From contig DFDU01000102.1 in assembly GCA_002369325.1 (NCBI GenBank), positions 1-18,195 of the forward strand: DNA of 18,195 nucleotides, given 5' to 3'. A program made the translations under genes and the position numbers. Origin of the DNA: Lachnospiraceae bacterium UBA3820. GTDB lineage: Bacteria; Bacillota; Clostridia; Lachnospirales; Lachnospiraceae. Positions 1 through 8,700 of this stretch are shown here, one piece after another (the first letter of the stretch is position 1; every line of letters begins with the position of its first letter). A model generated the notes under the pieces. That model was not told the DNA's origin. It was given only the letters and a program-made list of their open reading frames with translations, and did not search any database.

Positions 1-407
1 GTCTTACCTGAACCTGTAGGACCGGTGAAAAGGATAAGTCCTCTTGGTTCATCAATAAGCTTCTGAACCGACTTAGGAATTCCAAGCTCATCAAAGCTCG
101 GTATTCTGTTCTGGAGGATTCTGAAAGATGCAGCAATATTATTTCTCTGATGATAAATATTTGTACGAAGTCTTGTTCCATCAGGCATAATAAGTGCAAA
201 GTCAAGATCCTTACCGTCAGTAATCTTTGAACGCTGCTCATCATTAAGGCATGAGAAAATCATATCAATTGCCTCACCCTGTGGCGGAGCCGGCTCAAGT
301 ATGATAAGTTCACCATACTTTCTTATAGCATGATTTGTTCCGACAGTAACGTGGATATCAGATGCTCCTTCCCTTTTTGCATAATCAACTAATTCTACAA
401 ATGTCAT
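1..407 (-). CDS. pilT: Type IV pilus retraction ATPase PilT, N-terminal part (cut by window edge)
   Basis: PilT is the cytoplasmic hexameric ATPase that powers type IV pilus retraction in twitching motility. The 135 complete codons in the window begin MTFVELVDYAKREGASDIHV, the usual PilT N-terminal domain, and run through a second domain with LRTNIYHQRNNIAASFRIL (about residues 80-98). They end in the Walker A motif GPTGSGKT at residues 129-136, where the window cuts the gene. About 128 residues before Walker A fits PilT rather than the longer PilB extension ATPases. The start is the ATG at 407, with AAGGGG seven bases upstream. The gene lies 73 bp downstream of the GGDEF gene on the same strand with no terminator between, so it may be the last visible member of that operon, though a weak promoter is also possible. 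The Walker B, Asp-box and His-box motifs fall outside the window. Confidence 0.9.
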   Translation of the reverse strand, partial: MTFVELVDYAKREGASDIHVTVGTNHAIRKYGELIILEPAPPQGEAIDMIFSCLNDEQRSKITDGKDLDFALIMPDGTRLRTNIYHQRNNIAASFRILQNRIPSFDELGIPKSVQKLIDEPRGLILFTGPTGSGK

Positions 408-447
408 TTTCAAACCCCTTTCTGTGCTTATTTTTCGCACTAAAAAC

Positions 448-476
448 ATTATATATTATTAACTACATTTATTTAA
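448..476 (-). promoter_or_regulatory. Possible sigma-A-type promoter of pilT
   Basis: On the minus strand a perfect TATAAT (448-453) lies 17 bp from TTAAAT (471-476), which matches only part of the -35 consensus. It sits in the 73-bp gap before pilT. In this AT-rich gap such a match could be chance; it would allow pilT expression apart from the upstream signalling genes. Confidence 0.3.
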
Positions 477-480
477 TCAA

Positions 481-1779
481 TTATCTTATCTCTTCGCCCG
501 GTTTTTTCTTTCTTTTCTTGTCTTCATACATAAGTTCATCCGACTTCTTGCTTATTGCAGAAAGATCATAAGGCTTTTGTTCGTAAACCATACCGACTGC
601 TACCACACAATTAATTCCGTCATCAATAGTGTTGAGTCTGGCAAGCTCGGCTTCCCATCTTTCCATAAGCTTATTTGCCTCAGCCTCGGTTACATTGCAG
701 GCAACCATGAGATATTCATCTCCACCCATACGATAAGCATGCACCTGATTATTTGTTACCTTACGCATACTGTCGGCAGCCTTGATAAGAAGCTTATCAC
801 CTGCTTCATGTCCCATCGTATCATTAATCTTTTTAAGATTGTTAACATCAAAGTTAAAATATGCTATGGAATCAAGATTAGGATATACCTCCGAAACCAT
901 CGAGAGGTACTTGCCCTTATTAAAGAGACCTGTCATACCGTCATGCTCACTCTCATATATAAGATTCTCACGCATTATACCATTTTCAAGATAAAGCTTA
1001 ATAACATTTGTTACAACAGATTCCTGCATTGACTTAATGTCAGTATTAGGCCAAATGCCAAGATATAAAGCATATTTTTGTCCGGATACATCCCCCTGAC
1101 ATAAGCATCTGAAAACCGAATCATCATTACTTCCGGTCATACGGAAAATGTTACTTATGCCCTCATCAAATTCCGACATTGAAAGATCCTGCTGCTGTGG
1201 ATTAGTGAAAACCTTACCGGTTCCGGAATTAAGCTCAATACGGTCATTTGAAAACTGTTTGCCTATCTTCGAATAAGTTGTAATATCTATATTTCCTTCA
1301 TGCTGGATCATAAACAAAACCTTGTTTGTTACATAATAATCCGCAAGCATAGGAAGAAGCTCATAATATGAATTTGAAAGCTTTTCCAAAACTGCTGCCT
1401 GGAACTTGGAAAGCTTTTTAAAGAAGCTTATATATTTTGTTATGTCACGGTTAAGCTCCATATATTCCGTTATATCATTGAGCTTATGTATTTGATAGGT
1501 TTTTTCCTCTTTAACAAAAAGGCTTGATTCTATCCTGTAATACTTTTTAAGTGCCGAATCGATGCTTTCCCATGCTACGATTCCGCTCTCCAAAGTAAGC
1601 TCGGGACGTTCTTCATACCAGCCAAATATATCTTCACCAAATGATCCGACCAAATCCGAACCGTATCTTTCCTTTACCAAACCGTCAACATAAGCAATCT
1701 TGCTTGACTCGGCTTCCATGATTACACATCCGCCATACCTTTTATCGGCAAGTTCTATAATCTCATTTGAAAAATCCAT
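481..1779 (-). CDS. Diguanylate cyclase with GGDEF (GGDEY) domain and N-terminal sensory region
   Basis: The product should make c-di-GMP from two GTP. The C-terminal GGDEF domain spans about residues 278-425: the entry motif HDGMTGLFNKGKY (279-291), FNFDVNNLKKIND with the metal-binding Asp311 (308-320), and the active-site loop GGDEY (352-356), where Tyr replaces Phe at the tolerant fifth position. The catalytic residues look intact. The inhibitory I-site RxxD, normally five residues before GGDEF, is replaced by NNQV (343-346), so feedback inhibition at that site is unlikely. Residues about 10-105 look PAS-like and about 140-265 GAF-like, joined by a helical linker; these two calls are from pattern only. 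No transmembrane segment is seen, so the protein is probably cytoplasmic. The start is ATG 1779 with GGAAGGGG upstream. It lies 20 bp after the STAS gene, almost certainly in the same transcript. Confidence 0.9.
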   Translation of the reverse strand: MDFSNEIIELADKRYGGCVIMEAESSKIAYVDGLVKERYGSDLVGSFGEDIFGWYEERPELTLESGIVAWESIDSALKKYYRIESSLFVKEEKTYQIHKLNDITEYMELNRDITKYISFFKKLSKFQAAVLEKLSNSYYELLPMLADYYVTNKVLFMIQHEGNIDITTYSKIGKQFSNDRIELNSGTGKVFTNPQQQDLSMSEFDEGISNIFRMTGSNDDSVFRCLCQGDVSGQKYALYLGIWPNTDIKSMQESVVTNVIKLYLENGIMRENLIYESEHDGMTGLFNKGKYLSMVSEVYPNLDSIAYFNFDVNNLKKINDTMGHEAGDKLLIKAADSMRKVTNNQVHAYRMGGDEYLMVACNVTEAEANKLMERWEAELARLNTIDDGINCVVAVGMVYEQKPYDLSAISKKSDELMYEDKKRKKKPGEEIR

Positions 1780-1799
1780 AAGTAAAATACCCCTTCCTT

Positions 1800-2102
1800 T
1801 TACTCAAATGTAAGTAAATCGGCGAGTCCTGTCATATCAAAGACTTCCATGACATCACCCGGCACATTTCTCAAAACAAGAGTACCCTGATTGGCATCCA
1901 TAGTTTTCTGTGCATTAACAACTATTCTCAATCCCGAACTTGCCATGTATCCGCAATTTTGCATATCTATAACAAGCTCCTTTAAGTCAGGAGTAAGAAT
2001 TGTCTCCATCTCTTTGGCAAACTCGGTAGCCGCATTGGTATCAAGTCTTCCGTCAAGCAATACTTCAGTCTTATTACCTTCAACAATTTTTTCAATCTTC
2101 AT
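1800..2102 (-). CDS. STAS-domain anti-anti-sigma factor-like protein
   Basis: This is a 100-residue single-domain STAS protein of the SpoIIAA/RsbV type. These are small cytoplasmic switch proteins: phosphorylated on a conserved Ser/Thr by an RsbW-like kinase, dephosphorylated by a PP2C phosphatase, and able to bind a partner only when unphosphorylated. The motif NCGYMASSGLRIVVNAQ (49-65) holds the expected phospho-acceptor, Ser55 or Ser56. I use the internal ATG at 2102 rather than the in-frame start at 2168, because it has AAGGGG seven bases upstream and gives the standard family length; the upstream extension reads like leader sequence. The kinase gene lies 82 bp upstream, the phosphatase two genes further, and the diguanylate cyclase 20 bp downstream. 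No sigma factor is encoded nearby, so the partner could be the diguanylate cyclase; that is inference. Confidence 0.9.
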   Translation of the reverse strand: MKIEKIVEGNKTEVLLDGRLDTNAATEFAKEMETILTPDLKELVIDMQNCGYMASSGLRIVVNAQKTMDANQGTLVLRNVPGDVMEVFDMTGLADLLTFE

Positions 2103-2118
2103 ATCAAACCCCTTTTCC

Positions 2119-2137
2119 CTTGTTTTATGTAAACAAG
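2119..2137 (-). other. Stem-loop in the leader of the STAS gene
   Basis: Perfect 7-bp arms CTTGTTT and AAACAAG enclose a 5-nt loop. The element lies in the 82-bp gap between kinase and STAS genes and ends only a few bases before the STAS ribosome binding site. No T-tract follows on the coding strand, so it is not a classic terminator. It could be an RNA processing or stability element that changes the antagonist-to-kinase ratio; the role is not shown by the sequence. Confidence 0.35.
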
Positions 2138-2184
2138 TTAAATTAAGTGTCACAAATAGTTTTTTCACTTACCTACTAATTATC

Positions 2185-2619
2185 CTATAAATTCCAACTT
2201 TTTTCAAGTATAACTATATTTTCATTATCATATTTATATTCCCGGGAATCCATAAGATTTTTGGTCATATATATACCCATTCCGCCGACGCCCCGGTCCT
2301 TAATCTTAAGCGTAATATCCGGATCCTCCTTCGCAAACGGATCAAACTTAAGTCCCTTATCTCTAAGCTCAATCCTTGCATTTCCTTTGGTATCATCGCA
2401 TTTTGCCTGAATATTTATACTGCACGGCTTTTCCTTCGCATCGGCATATCCGTAATTCGCGATATTTACAAAAAGTTCTTCTACGGAAAGCTGACATGCT
2501 TTTATAATCTTCATACCGGCTCCTGCCGCGGATAAGACCTCTTCAATGGTATCGAGCACTAGATCAAGATTGCCCAGATCAGCTTCTATATCAAGTTGTT
2601 TCTCCAGCGTATCTGCCAT
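2185..2619 (-). CDS. RsbW/SpoIIAB-like anti-sigma serine kinase (HATPase_c)
   Basis: This 144-residue GHKL-fold protein is of the type that phosphorylates a STAS antagonist and sequesters a partner. The ATP-site boxes are all present: N-box SVEELFVNIANYGY (45-58, with Glu48 and Asn52), G1 box RDKGLKFDPF (86-95, with Asp87 and Gly89), and G2 box GVGGMGIYMTKNLMD (110-124). There is no sensor or membrane segment. I prefer the ATG at 2619, which has AAAGGAA just upstream and sits one base after the cyclase stop codon; an earlier in-frame ATG at 2637 would overlap the cyclase gene. The one-base junction suggests translational coupling to the cyclase. Its natural partners are the adjacent STAS protein (substrate) and the upstream PP2C phosphatase (antagonist). 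Confidence 0.9.
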   Translation of the reverse strand: MADTLEKQLDIEADLGNLDLVLDTIEEVLSAAGAGMKIIKACQLSVEELFVNIANYGYADAKEKPCSINIQAKCDDTKGNARIELRDKGLKFDPFAKEDPDITLKIKDRGVGGMGIYMTKNLMDSREYKYDNENIVILEKSWNL

Positions 2620-2620
2620 A

Positions 2621-4462
2621 TTATTTCCTTTCATCAATCAATTCACTTTTACCATCTTCTTTTCTTTCACCCGGCTTGCTGTCTCTTATAATATCCGTTA
2701 CCTCATAAACAAATACTCCGTTCGCTTTACCCTTAAGAGGAATAACTCCGATTTCATTTACTTCTATTCTGCCCTTAAGTCTCTCATAAAGAGTATCGCT
2801 TATAAGTACCTGACCCTTCTTGGCATTAGCTTCAAGTCTTGCGGAGGTATTGACCGTATCTCCGATAGCTGTAAAGTCCATTCTGAATTCACAGCCGACA
2901 TTTCCGACAACCGCAGGTCCGCAGTGAACACCCACACCAAAGCCTACGCTTCTTCCATATTTCTCCAAAAGCTCTTTTTCAAGAGCATTTCCGCCATCAA
3001 CTATATCCTTGGCTGCACAAACGGCCTTGAATTCATAATCATCCAGATCAAAAGGTGAATTAAATACCGCCATTGTTGCATCACCGACAAATTTATCAAG
3101 CGTTCCGCTGTTCTTAAATATTGCCTGAGTCGTAAGATTAAGATATTCATTTAAGATTGCCACAACCTGTTCAGGCTCAAGCGCCTCCGACATGGTCGTA
3201 AATCCTCTTATATCTACAAATAAAACCGCTATATCTCTGTTCTCTCCACCAAGCTTAATTGTAAAATCGCCCTTCTTTGCAATCTCGTCAACAACCTGCG
3301 GGGCAACATATTTTTTGAATGCCTTAATAACCTTCTTACGTTTTCTCTTTTCAAAAAGATAATTGTAAGCAAGTGCATAAACATAAGAAACCACACAAAC
3401 AAGCGGCATATATACAAGATTTATCGCAGTTCCGTGATTATTAAGCCATACACAGAAAAATACCTCTGCTCCGATTCCGAGAACAAGAATTATAAATGAC
3501 TGCCATACCTTACATTTTCTAAAAAGAATATGCATAAGTCCGGCAATAAGTCCAAATACAAGGCCGAACAATAAAGGATTACCGTTTACGGAAAATCTTC
3601 CTTGAATATATGACTGAAGTATGTTGGCATGAACCTCCACACCATACATCTGTCTGCTTTTATTATTAGGAACCGCAAAGTTATCCTGCATTCCCGGCGC
3701 ATAAGCACCTACAAGAATTATGCTGCCCTTAAATGCACGGGAATCAACCCTGCCGTTTAATACATCTACAAAAGAAATATATTCATAATCACCGGGTTTA
3801 CCGGAATAGTTTATCAAAGAACGTCCGTATTTATCGGTAGGGATATCTTTTTCGGCAATATTATTTATCTCACAATACTTCTTATAAATCAGATGCGAAA
3901 ACATATATTGCTCTTCTCCGTCCACAACCTCCGACGGAAGAATACGTCTTACGATTCCGTCCGAATCCTGTGCTACATTACTGTAACCGACAGCGGCAGC
4001 TTCACCAAGCTCCTCATAAGGATAAACTACCGATTCAACGGGAGCGACCATAAGTCCCTGTTCATTTTTTACTTTTCTTTCTTCGTAAACAAGATTGCTT
4101 ACGACAACTACATTTTTGCTCTCAAGAGCCGCATCGGCAAATGCTATATCTCCCTCGTCAACATGTCCGGAAAAAACAATATCGAATGCTATAATAGCAG
4201 GTTTTGAATCTTCATTAGAATTAAGAACTTCGATTAAATCAGCATATTGCTGTCTTGACCAGGTCTGAATCGGTCCAAGCTCTTCGAGGGTTCTCTCATC
4301 AATACCGATTATTTTAATTCGACTGTCGATACCTCTCGGAATCTGATACAGACCATCTCTTACCATATAGTCAAAGGAAGCAAACCGATTGGTTTTTGTA
4401 AGAATGAATACAAGAAATACCGCAACCACCGCCTCCAATATTATCTGTAACCACTTTTTCAT
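2621..4462 (-). CDS. CHASE2-domain class III adenylate cyclase, membrane-bound
   Basis: This 613-residue receptor cyclase should convert ATP to cAMP. The N-terminal membrane helix is at about 4-22. The extracellular CHASE2 sensor spans about 30-290, with IKIIGIDERTLEELGPIQTW near its start and FKGSIILVGAYAPGMQDNF (244-262) and YGVEVHANILQSY (273-285) near its end. Three membrane helices follow at about 297-314, 320-340 and 347-370, then a cytoplasmic catalytic domain (408-587). All six catalytic positions look functional: metal-binding Asp417 (VDIRGFT) and Asp461 (KFVGDA), substrate-selecting Lys457 and Thr531 (FTAIGD), and transition-state Asn538 and Arg542 (VNTSAR). The Lys/Thr pair marks the class IIIb subtype, some members of which respond to bicarbonate. 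The start is ATG 4462 with GGGGGA upstream. It is 24 bp downstream of a cyclic-nucleotide-binding phosphatase, its obvious effector, and one base before the kinase gene. Confidence 0.95.
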   Translation of the reverse strand: MKKWLQIILEAVVAVFLVFILTKTNRFASFDYMVRDGLYQIPRGIDSRIKIIGIDERTLEELGPIQTWSRQQYADLIEVLNSNEDSKPAIIAFDIVFSGHVDEGDIAFADAALESKNVVVVSNLVYEERKVKNEQGLMVAPVESVVYPYEELGEAAAVGYSNVAQDSDGIVRRILPSEVVDGEEQYMFSHLIYKKYCEINNIAEKDIPTDKYGRSLINYSGKPGDYEYISFVDVLNGRVDSRAFKGSIILVGAYAPGMQDNFAVPNNKSRQMYGVEVHANILQSYIQGRFSVNGNPLLFGLVFGLIAGLMHILFRKCKVWQSFIILVLGIGAEVFFCVWLNNHGTAINLVYMPLVCVVSYVYALAYNYLFEKRKRKKVIKAFKKYVAPQVVDEIAKKGDFTIKLGGENRDIAVLFVDIRGFTTMSEALEPEQVVAILNEYLNLTTQAIFKNSGTLDKFVGDATMAVFNSPFDLDDYEFKAVCAAKDIVDGGNALEKELLEKYGRSVGFGVGVHCGPAVVGNVGCEFRMDFTAIGDTVNTSARLEANAKKGQVLISDTLYERLKGRIEVNEIGVIPLKGKANGVFVYEVTDIIRDSKPGERKEDGKSELIDERK

Positions 4463-4486
4463 ACCTAAAATCCCCCATTGCCAATC

Positions 4487-5671
4487 TTATGCTCTCGTAA
4501 CATAAACCATAGTTATATCATCTGCCTGTTCTGCCTTGCCTGCATAAGTATCAAGCTCGTTGTACATATCGTCAACAAACTTATCTACATCTTCTGCATC
4601 CGCATTAAATTTATTAAGTGCATCCCTAAGACGCTCTACACCATACAATTCTTCTGCTTCGTTTATTGCTTCATTTACCCCATCGGTATAAAGATAGAAG
4701 CTGTCACCCGGAGCAAGCTCCATACTCTGTTCCTTGTACGGAACACCACCCATTAGACCGAAAACAAGATTTCTCTTTGCCGTAATCATCTCCCATTCTC
4801 CGTCCTTTTTGCAGATAAACGGAAGATCATGACCTGCATTAATAAATTTCATTTCGTTGGTTTCAAGATCAAGAACACATAAAAATACCGTAACAAACAT
4901 ACCTTCCTTATTCTTATAACAAAGCTGGTCATTTGTTCTTGAAGCAACCTCGGCAAGAGGAAGACCAAGTGTCGTATAATTCTTTATATGAACCTTTGCC
5001 ATACTCATAAACATCGCAGCCGGAACACCTTTACCGGATACATCGGCAATAAGGAAGCAAAGGTGCGTGTCATCGACCATAAATACATCATAAAAATCTC
5101 CGCCCATTTCCTTGGCAGGACGGGCGCACGCTTTAATCTTTATATGATCAAGTTTATTAAATTCGGCAAAGTCATGCTCAAGTATTCCGTCCTGAATCCT
5201 TGTTGCAATCTCAAGCTCAGACTCGATACGCTGCTGCTTTCTGACAAGATTTGTGGTCTTATTATAAAGCATCGTCATAAATGAGCCGTATATCTTTCGG
5301 TTTGACTGACCGATTTCATCAAATAATTTCTTGGAAATATTAGCACATCTGACATCAGTTACCGCCCTTACGGTAGCGCCTCTTGGTGCATCATTCATAA
5401 GGCCGAGTTCTCCGATAAAATCGCCCTCTCCGAGCGAAGCATTGATACGGTCGCCGTTTGCATTAAATACATCACAGGTTCCATCAAGAATAATATACAT
5501 ACCGTCTTCACAATCCGCACCGCAGACAACGATATCATCGCCTGCGGTTATGGTTATTTCCTGCATTGCTTCAAGGAAAAGTCGTACTCCCTCGGGAATC
5601 TCCCCTTCCTCACTTATTCCAAAGAAATCTCTTATTGTCGAAAGTTTTCTTAATACCTGTGCATCCATCAT
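4487..5671 (-). CDS. Cyclic-nucleotide-binding PP2C (SpoIIE/RsbU-type) phosphatase
   Basis: The product should dephosphorylate a STAS antagonist under cyclic-nucleotide control. An N-terminal cNMP-binding domain (about 25-130) carries the phosphate-binding cassette GEGDFIGELGLMND (81-94) followed by APRGATVRA (95-103), with the canonical Glu88 and phosphate-contacting Arg97. The residue after PR is Gly rather than Thr/Ser, which argues weakly for cAMP over cGMP. A helical linker (about 135-165, including RKQQRIESELEIATRIQDGI) leads to a PP2C domain (about 178-392) with intact metal motifs: EMGGDFYD (188-195), IADVSGKG (208-215), LYTDGVNEA (327-335) and QADDITMV (382-389). No membrane segment is present. 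The start is the first of two adjacent ATGs, with AGAGGA upstream. Its direct neighbours are an adenylate cyclase (24 bp downstream) and then kinase and STAS, giving a complete cAMP-to-partner-switch module. Confidence 0.93.
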   Translation of the reverse strand: MMDAQVLRKLSTIRDFFGISEEGEIPEGVRLFLEAMQEITITAGDDIVVCGADCEDGMYIILDGTCDVFNANGDRINASLGEGDFIGELGLMNDAPRGATVRAVTDVRCANISKKLFDEIGQSNRKIYGSFMTMLYNKTTNLVRKQQRIESELEIATRIQDGILEHDFAEFNKLDHIKIKACARPAKEMGGDFYDVFMVDDTHLCFLIADVSGKGVPAAMFMSMAKVHIKNYTTLGLPLAEVASRTNDQLCYKNKEGMFVTVFLCVLDLETNEMKFINAGHDLPFICKKDGEWEMITAKRNLVFGLMGGVPYKEQSMELAPGDSFYLYTDGVNEAINEAEELYGVERLRDALNKFNADAEDVDKFVDDMYNELDTYAGKAEQADDITMVYVTRA

Positions 5672-5714
5672 ATATCCTCTTATACTTATAATAAAACCAA
5701 TCAGCTAAAGCATC

Positions 5715-5740
5715 TCATTAATCTTAAAGTTCATTAATGA
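5715..5740 (-). other. AT-rich inverted repeat between surface-protein and phosphatase genes
   Basis: Arms TCATTAA and TTAATGA, seven bases each, are separated by 12 nt, five bases after the surface-protein stop codon. The stem is pure A/T except for one pair and has no clear T-run after it, so it is at most a weak attenuator. It lies in a 73-bp gap, the longest between the surface-protein gene and the signalling genes. Confidence 0.2.
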
Positions 5741-5744
5741 TAAA

Positions 5745-8700
5745 TTATTTCTTTTCAGTAAATATGCAATCCATTGAACCATCTACGCAGAATTTATTAC
5801 CTCCGTAATATACGGTTGAATCACCGCTTACGGTCCACTTTCCACCTTCAAGATTATACACCTGACCTGCCTCAAGTGTGATTTTTGCTCCTGCCGGAAT
5901 TATATTATTCTCAAGCCATGCAGCCTTTAATACTATGCTTAAGCTTGCTGTATTTCCTGCCTTATCTTCCGCAACTATATTAAACTTTGATGTTGTATTA
6001 TTGGCATCAAGCGATATCTTTGCTGTCTTTTCATTAAAGTCAACTGTCTCACCGTTAATGGTAATCGTCATAAGATTCTCATCAAAAATTGTGAAATCAA
6101 GCGTATCCGCGAAAATACTCAAACCATTCTTTATGTCTATCGACTTTGTCTTGAGGGTTTTGTTATTTGTAATCGTTCCTGTTTTGCTTGCTTCAGGAGT
6201 CAGCTTATCTATCTTATACTTTTCATTAAACGCAATCGCACCGGTAAGCGCACCGTCATCTCTCATAAGATAAATCTTATCCATACCCTCAGTATAGGTT
6301 ACAGAAGCTTTATACTTTCCATCTGCGGCATTGGATATCTTAAATCCTTCAGGCGCAACAAGTTCTACATCTGTTGTATAAAAACCATTTTTACCCGGTG
6401 TTCCCGAAACTGTAAATGCAGTCTCAGGCGCGGTAAGATAACTTAATTTAAATGTACCTTCTTCAGTTACTGCCGTAAAATTATCTGTTGCGGGAATTCT
6501 CACCTGAACTATATATTCACCTTCGGCATTTGGCTTCTCTGAAACATATGTATCATCCGACGCGCCCACTCTCTTATAAAAGAATTGTGCATCTCCGTTA
6601 GAATTAGTTGTAAGCACAGGCTCAATTATCTGACCGACATATTCGGCACCGACACTTACTGTTGCTGTTGCAACATCCTTACGGTATTCAACCGTTATAG
6701 TGGCCTGAACACTGTTTCCTGCTATATCTTCGGCAAAAATCTCGAAATTCTCGGTTTTTCCGGCCTCAGGAACAAGCTCTATTGCTGCCACGCCGCCAAC
6801 TATATCAACAGCCCCGCCGTTTACGATTACTGTTGTAAGATTATCATCCGATATTGAGAAGCCAAGCTTCTTAGCATGAACTTCGAGACCATCCTTTATA
6901 TCAAATTTATTTTCATTCTCATCTATAGCCGTTGAAAACTGCGGCTTACTCATATCGATGTTAAAGCTTACAGGTATCGGATTGGTATATAAGCCTATAG
7001 CATCCATGAGATAAACACTTTCAATATCAGGAGAATATTTAAGTGAATCCGTAAAGGTTCCGTTTACGTCCGCCGAAATCTTATAACCTGTTGCAGGAAT
7101 AAGAGTTATATCGCTGGTGTAATAACCGTTCTTTCCCTCTGTAGCACTTACGGTAAAAGGCTCGTCAGGAGTAACAGCAGGAAGATATTCCAATGTAACC
7201 TTCCATGTAGAAGTATTATTTGCTACATCCGTTGCAACGATGGTATGAGTTTTCTTGCCCGGTACCAAGCTTGTTAATTCAACCTCCGCAGTTCCCATAT
7301 CTCCGTCAACATATATATCATTTCCATCTACAGTTACAGTCTTAAGAGTTCTTGCATAAGTTCCTATTACATCTTGTACAACAAATCTTACATATCTTGC
7401 TTTTATCGTAACTCCATCTTCGATATCAACCGAAATGGCTTTATCATCCTGATCAAATGCTGTATCCTGCAATATAACAGGTCCTGTCTGATCGATATAG
7501 AAAGAACCGTCATAAAGACCATGCGCGCCGTTTGGATCGGACTTTCCACCCTCCCCATCTTTATATACGCCTGAAACTCCGTAATAAAAACCGTCTTCAG
7601 TAATGGTATATTTTGTATCAAACGGTACGGTTTCTCCGTCATCCGGTGATATCGTATATCCGTCAGGTGCAATCAAGGTTACAGGTTCATTATAAAAATC
7701 GCTGTAAACAGGAGTCTGCTCAATCGTACAATAAACTAAACCCATAGGGATGCCGCTTATTCTGAATGCCTGTCTGGTAGATACATCTCTGTATGTTGAT
7801 GTCTCAGGAATATCTACGTGCATAACATATGTTCCGATTTTTGTCGGAGGAGTTGTATAAGCATCGCCAACCTCTACGTCACCCCAGCTATCCGAAGCAT
7901 TTTTGAAGGTAACCTTCGGTGTACCGTCAGAAGTAGTCGTTATATAAGAGCTGTAATTATAATTTTTTCCATATACAAAATCCGTGTAAATAGTAAATCC
8001 GACCGAAACAGTCGGTTCATCCTTCATAGCCCATGAAGCCTTTTTGTCAGTAATTATTTCACCTAATATTTGCTTGGATGTATCTCCGACTTTTAAGCTG
8101 AATGTTGCTCCGTCAGAATTAATAATGGTATTGGCATTTGCAGTAAAAGGGGCTCCTATACTTGTCCCCGTATCCAAATCATATCCGTCAAATGTAAGGC
8201 TGTCCGTTACCTTTACTGTAGTTGAATTTGTAAATCCCTTATTCCATATAATTTTAGTTGCGGACAGTTCTCCGGAACCTGCATTATAACCTTCTGTCGG
8301 TGTAACGAAGGTTCCCACATTGACTGTACTGTTTAAAATTTGTACCTTGCCGGTACAATCAAGTGTATCATTTACAGTAAGACTTCCTCCGGCTCGTACA
8401 TCCACAAGGCCGGTTCCGGTAATATTTTCACAGATTAATTCACCTGCGTCAACATACACTCCGGCGGTATTTGTTATTGTTCCTGTACATGTAAGCTTAG
8501 CGGGTCCGCCGTTATGAGCAGTAGTTGTAATTTTACCCGTAATACTGCCGACCGTCATTGTACCTCTGTTATTAAATATATTGGTATTGTTAATAGAACC
8601 TGCCGTAACGGTTGATGTCGTATCTGCTTCAAATGTTGCATTTGTTCCGCTGTTTTTTATTTGTTTGGTACAATTCAAAATTCCTGCTTCGGTAAATTTG

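Noticed and set aside
424..440. GTGC/GCAC stem in the pilT leader
   Set aside because: Only four pairs with a nine-base loop; too weak to call.
2150..2154. TGTGA on the minus strand upstream of the STAS gene, like half of a CRP/cAMP receptor site
   Set aside because: No matching TCACA arm at the right distance; one five-base half-site in AT-rich DNA is expected by chance.
2103..2168. Longer start of the STAS protein at 2168
   Set aside because: The added 22 residues read like leader sequence, and the ATG at 2102 has a strong ribosome binding site and gives the family length.
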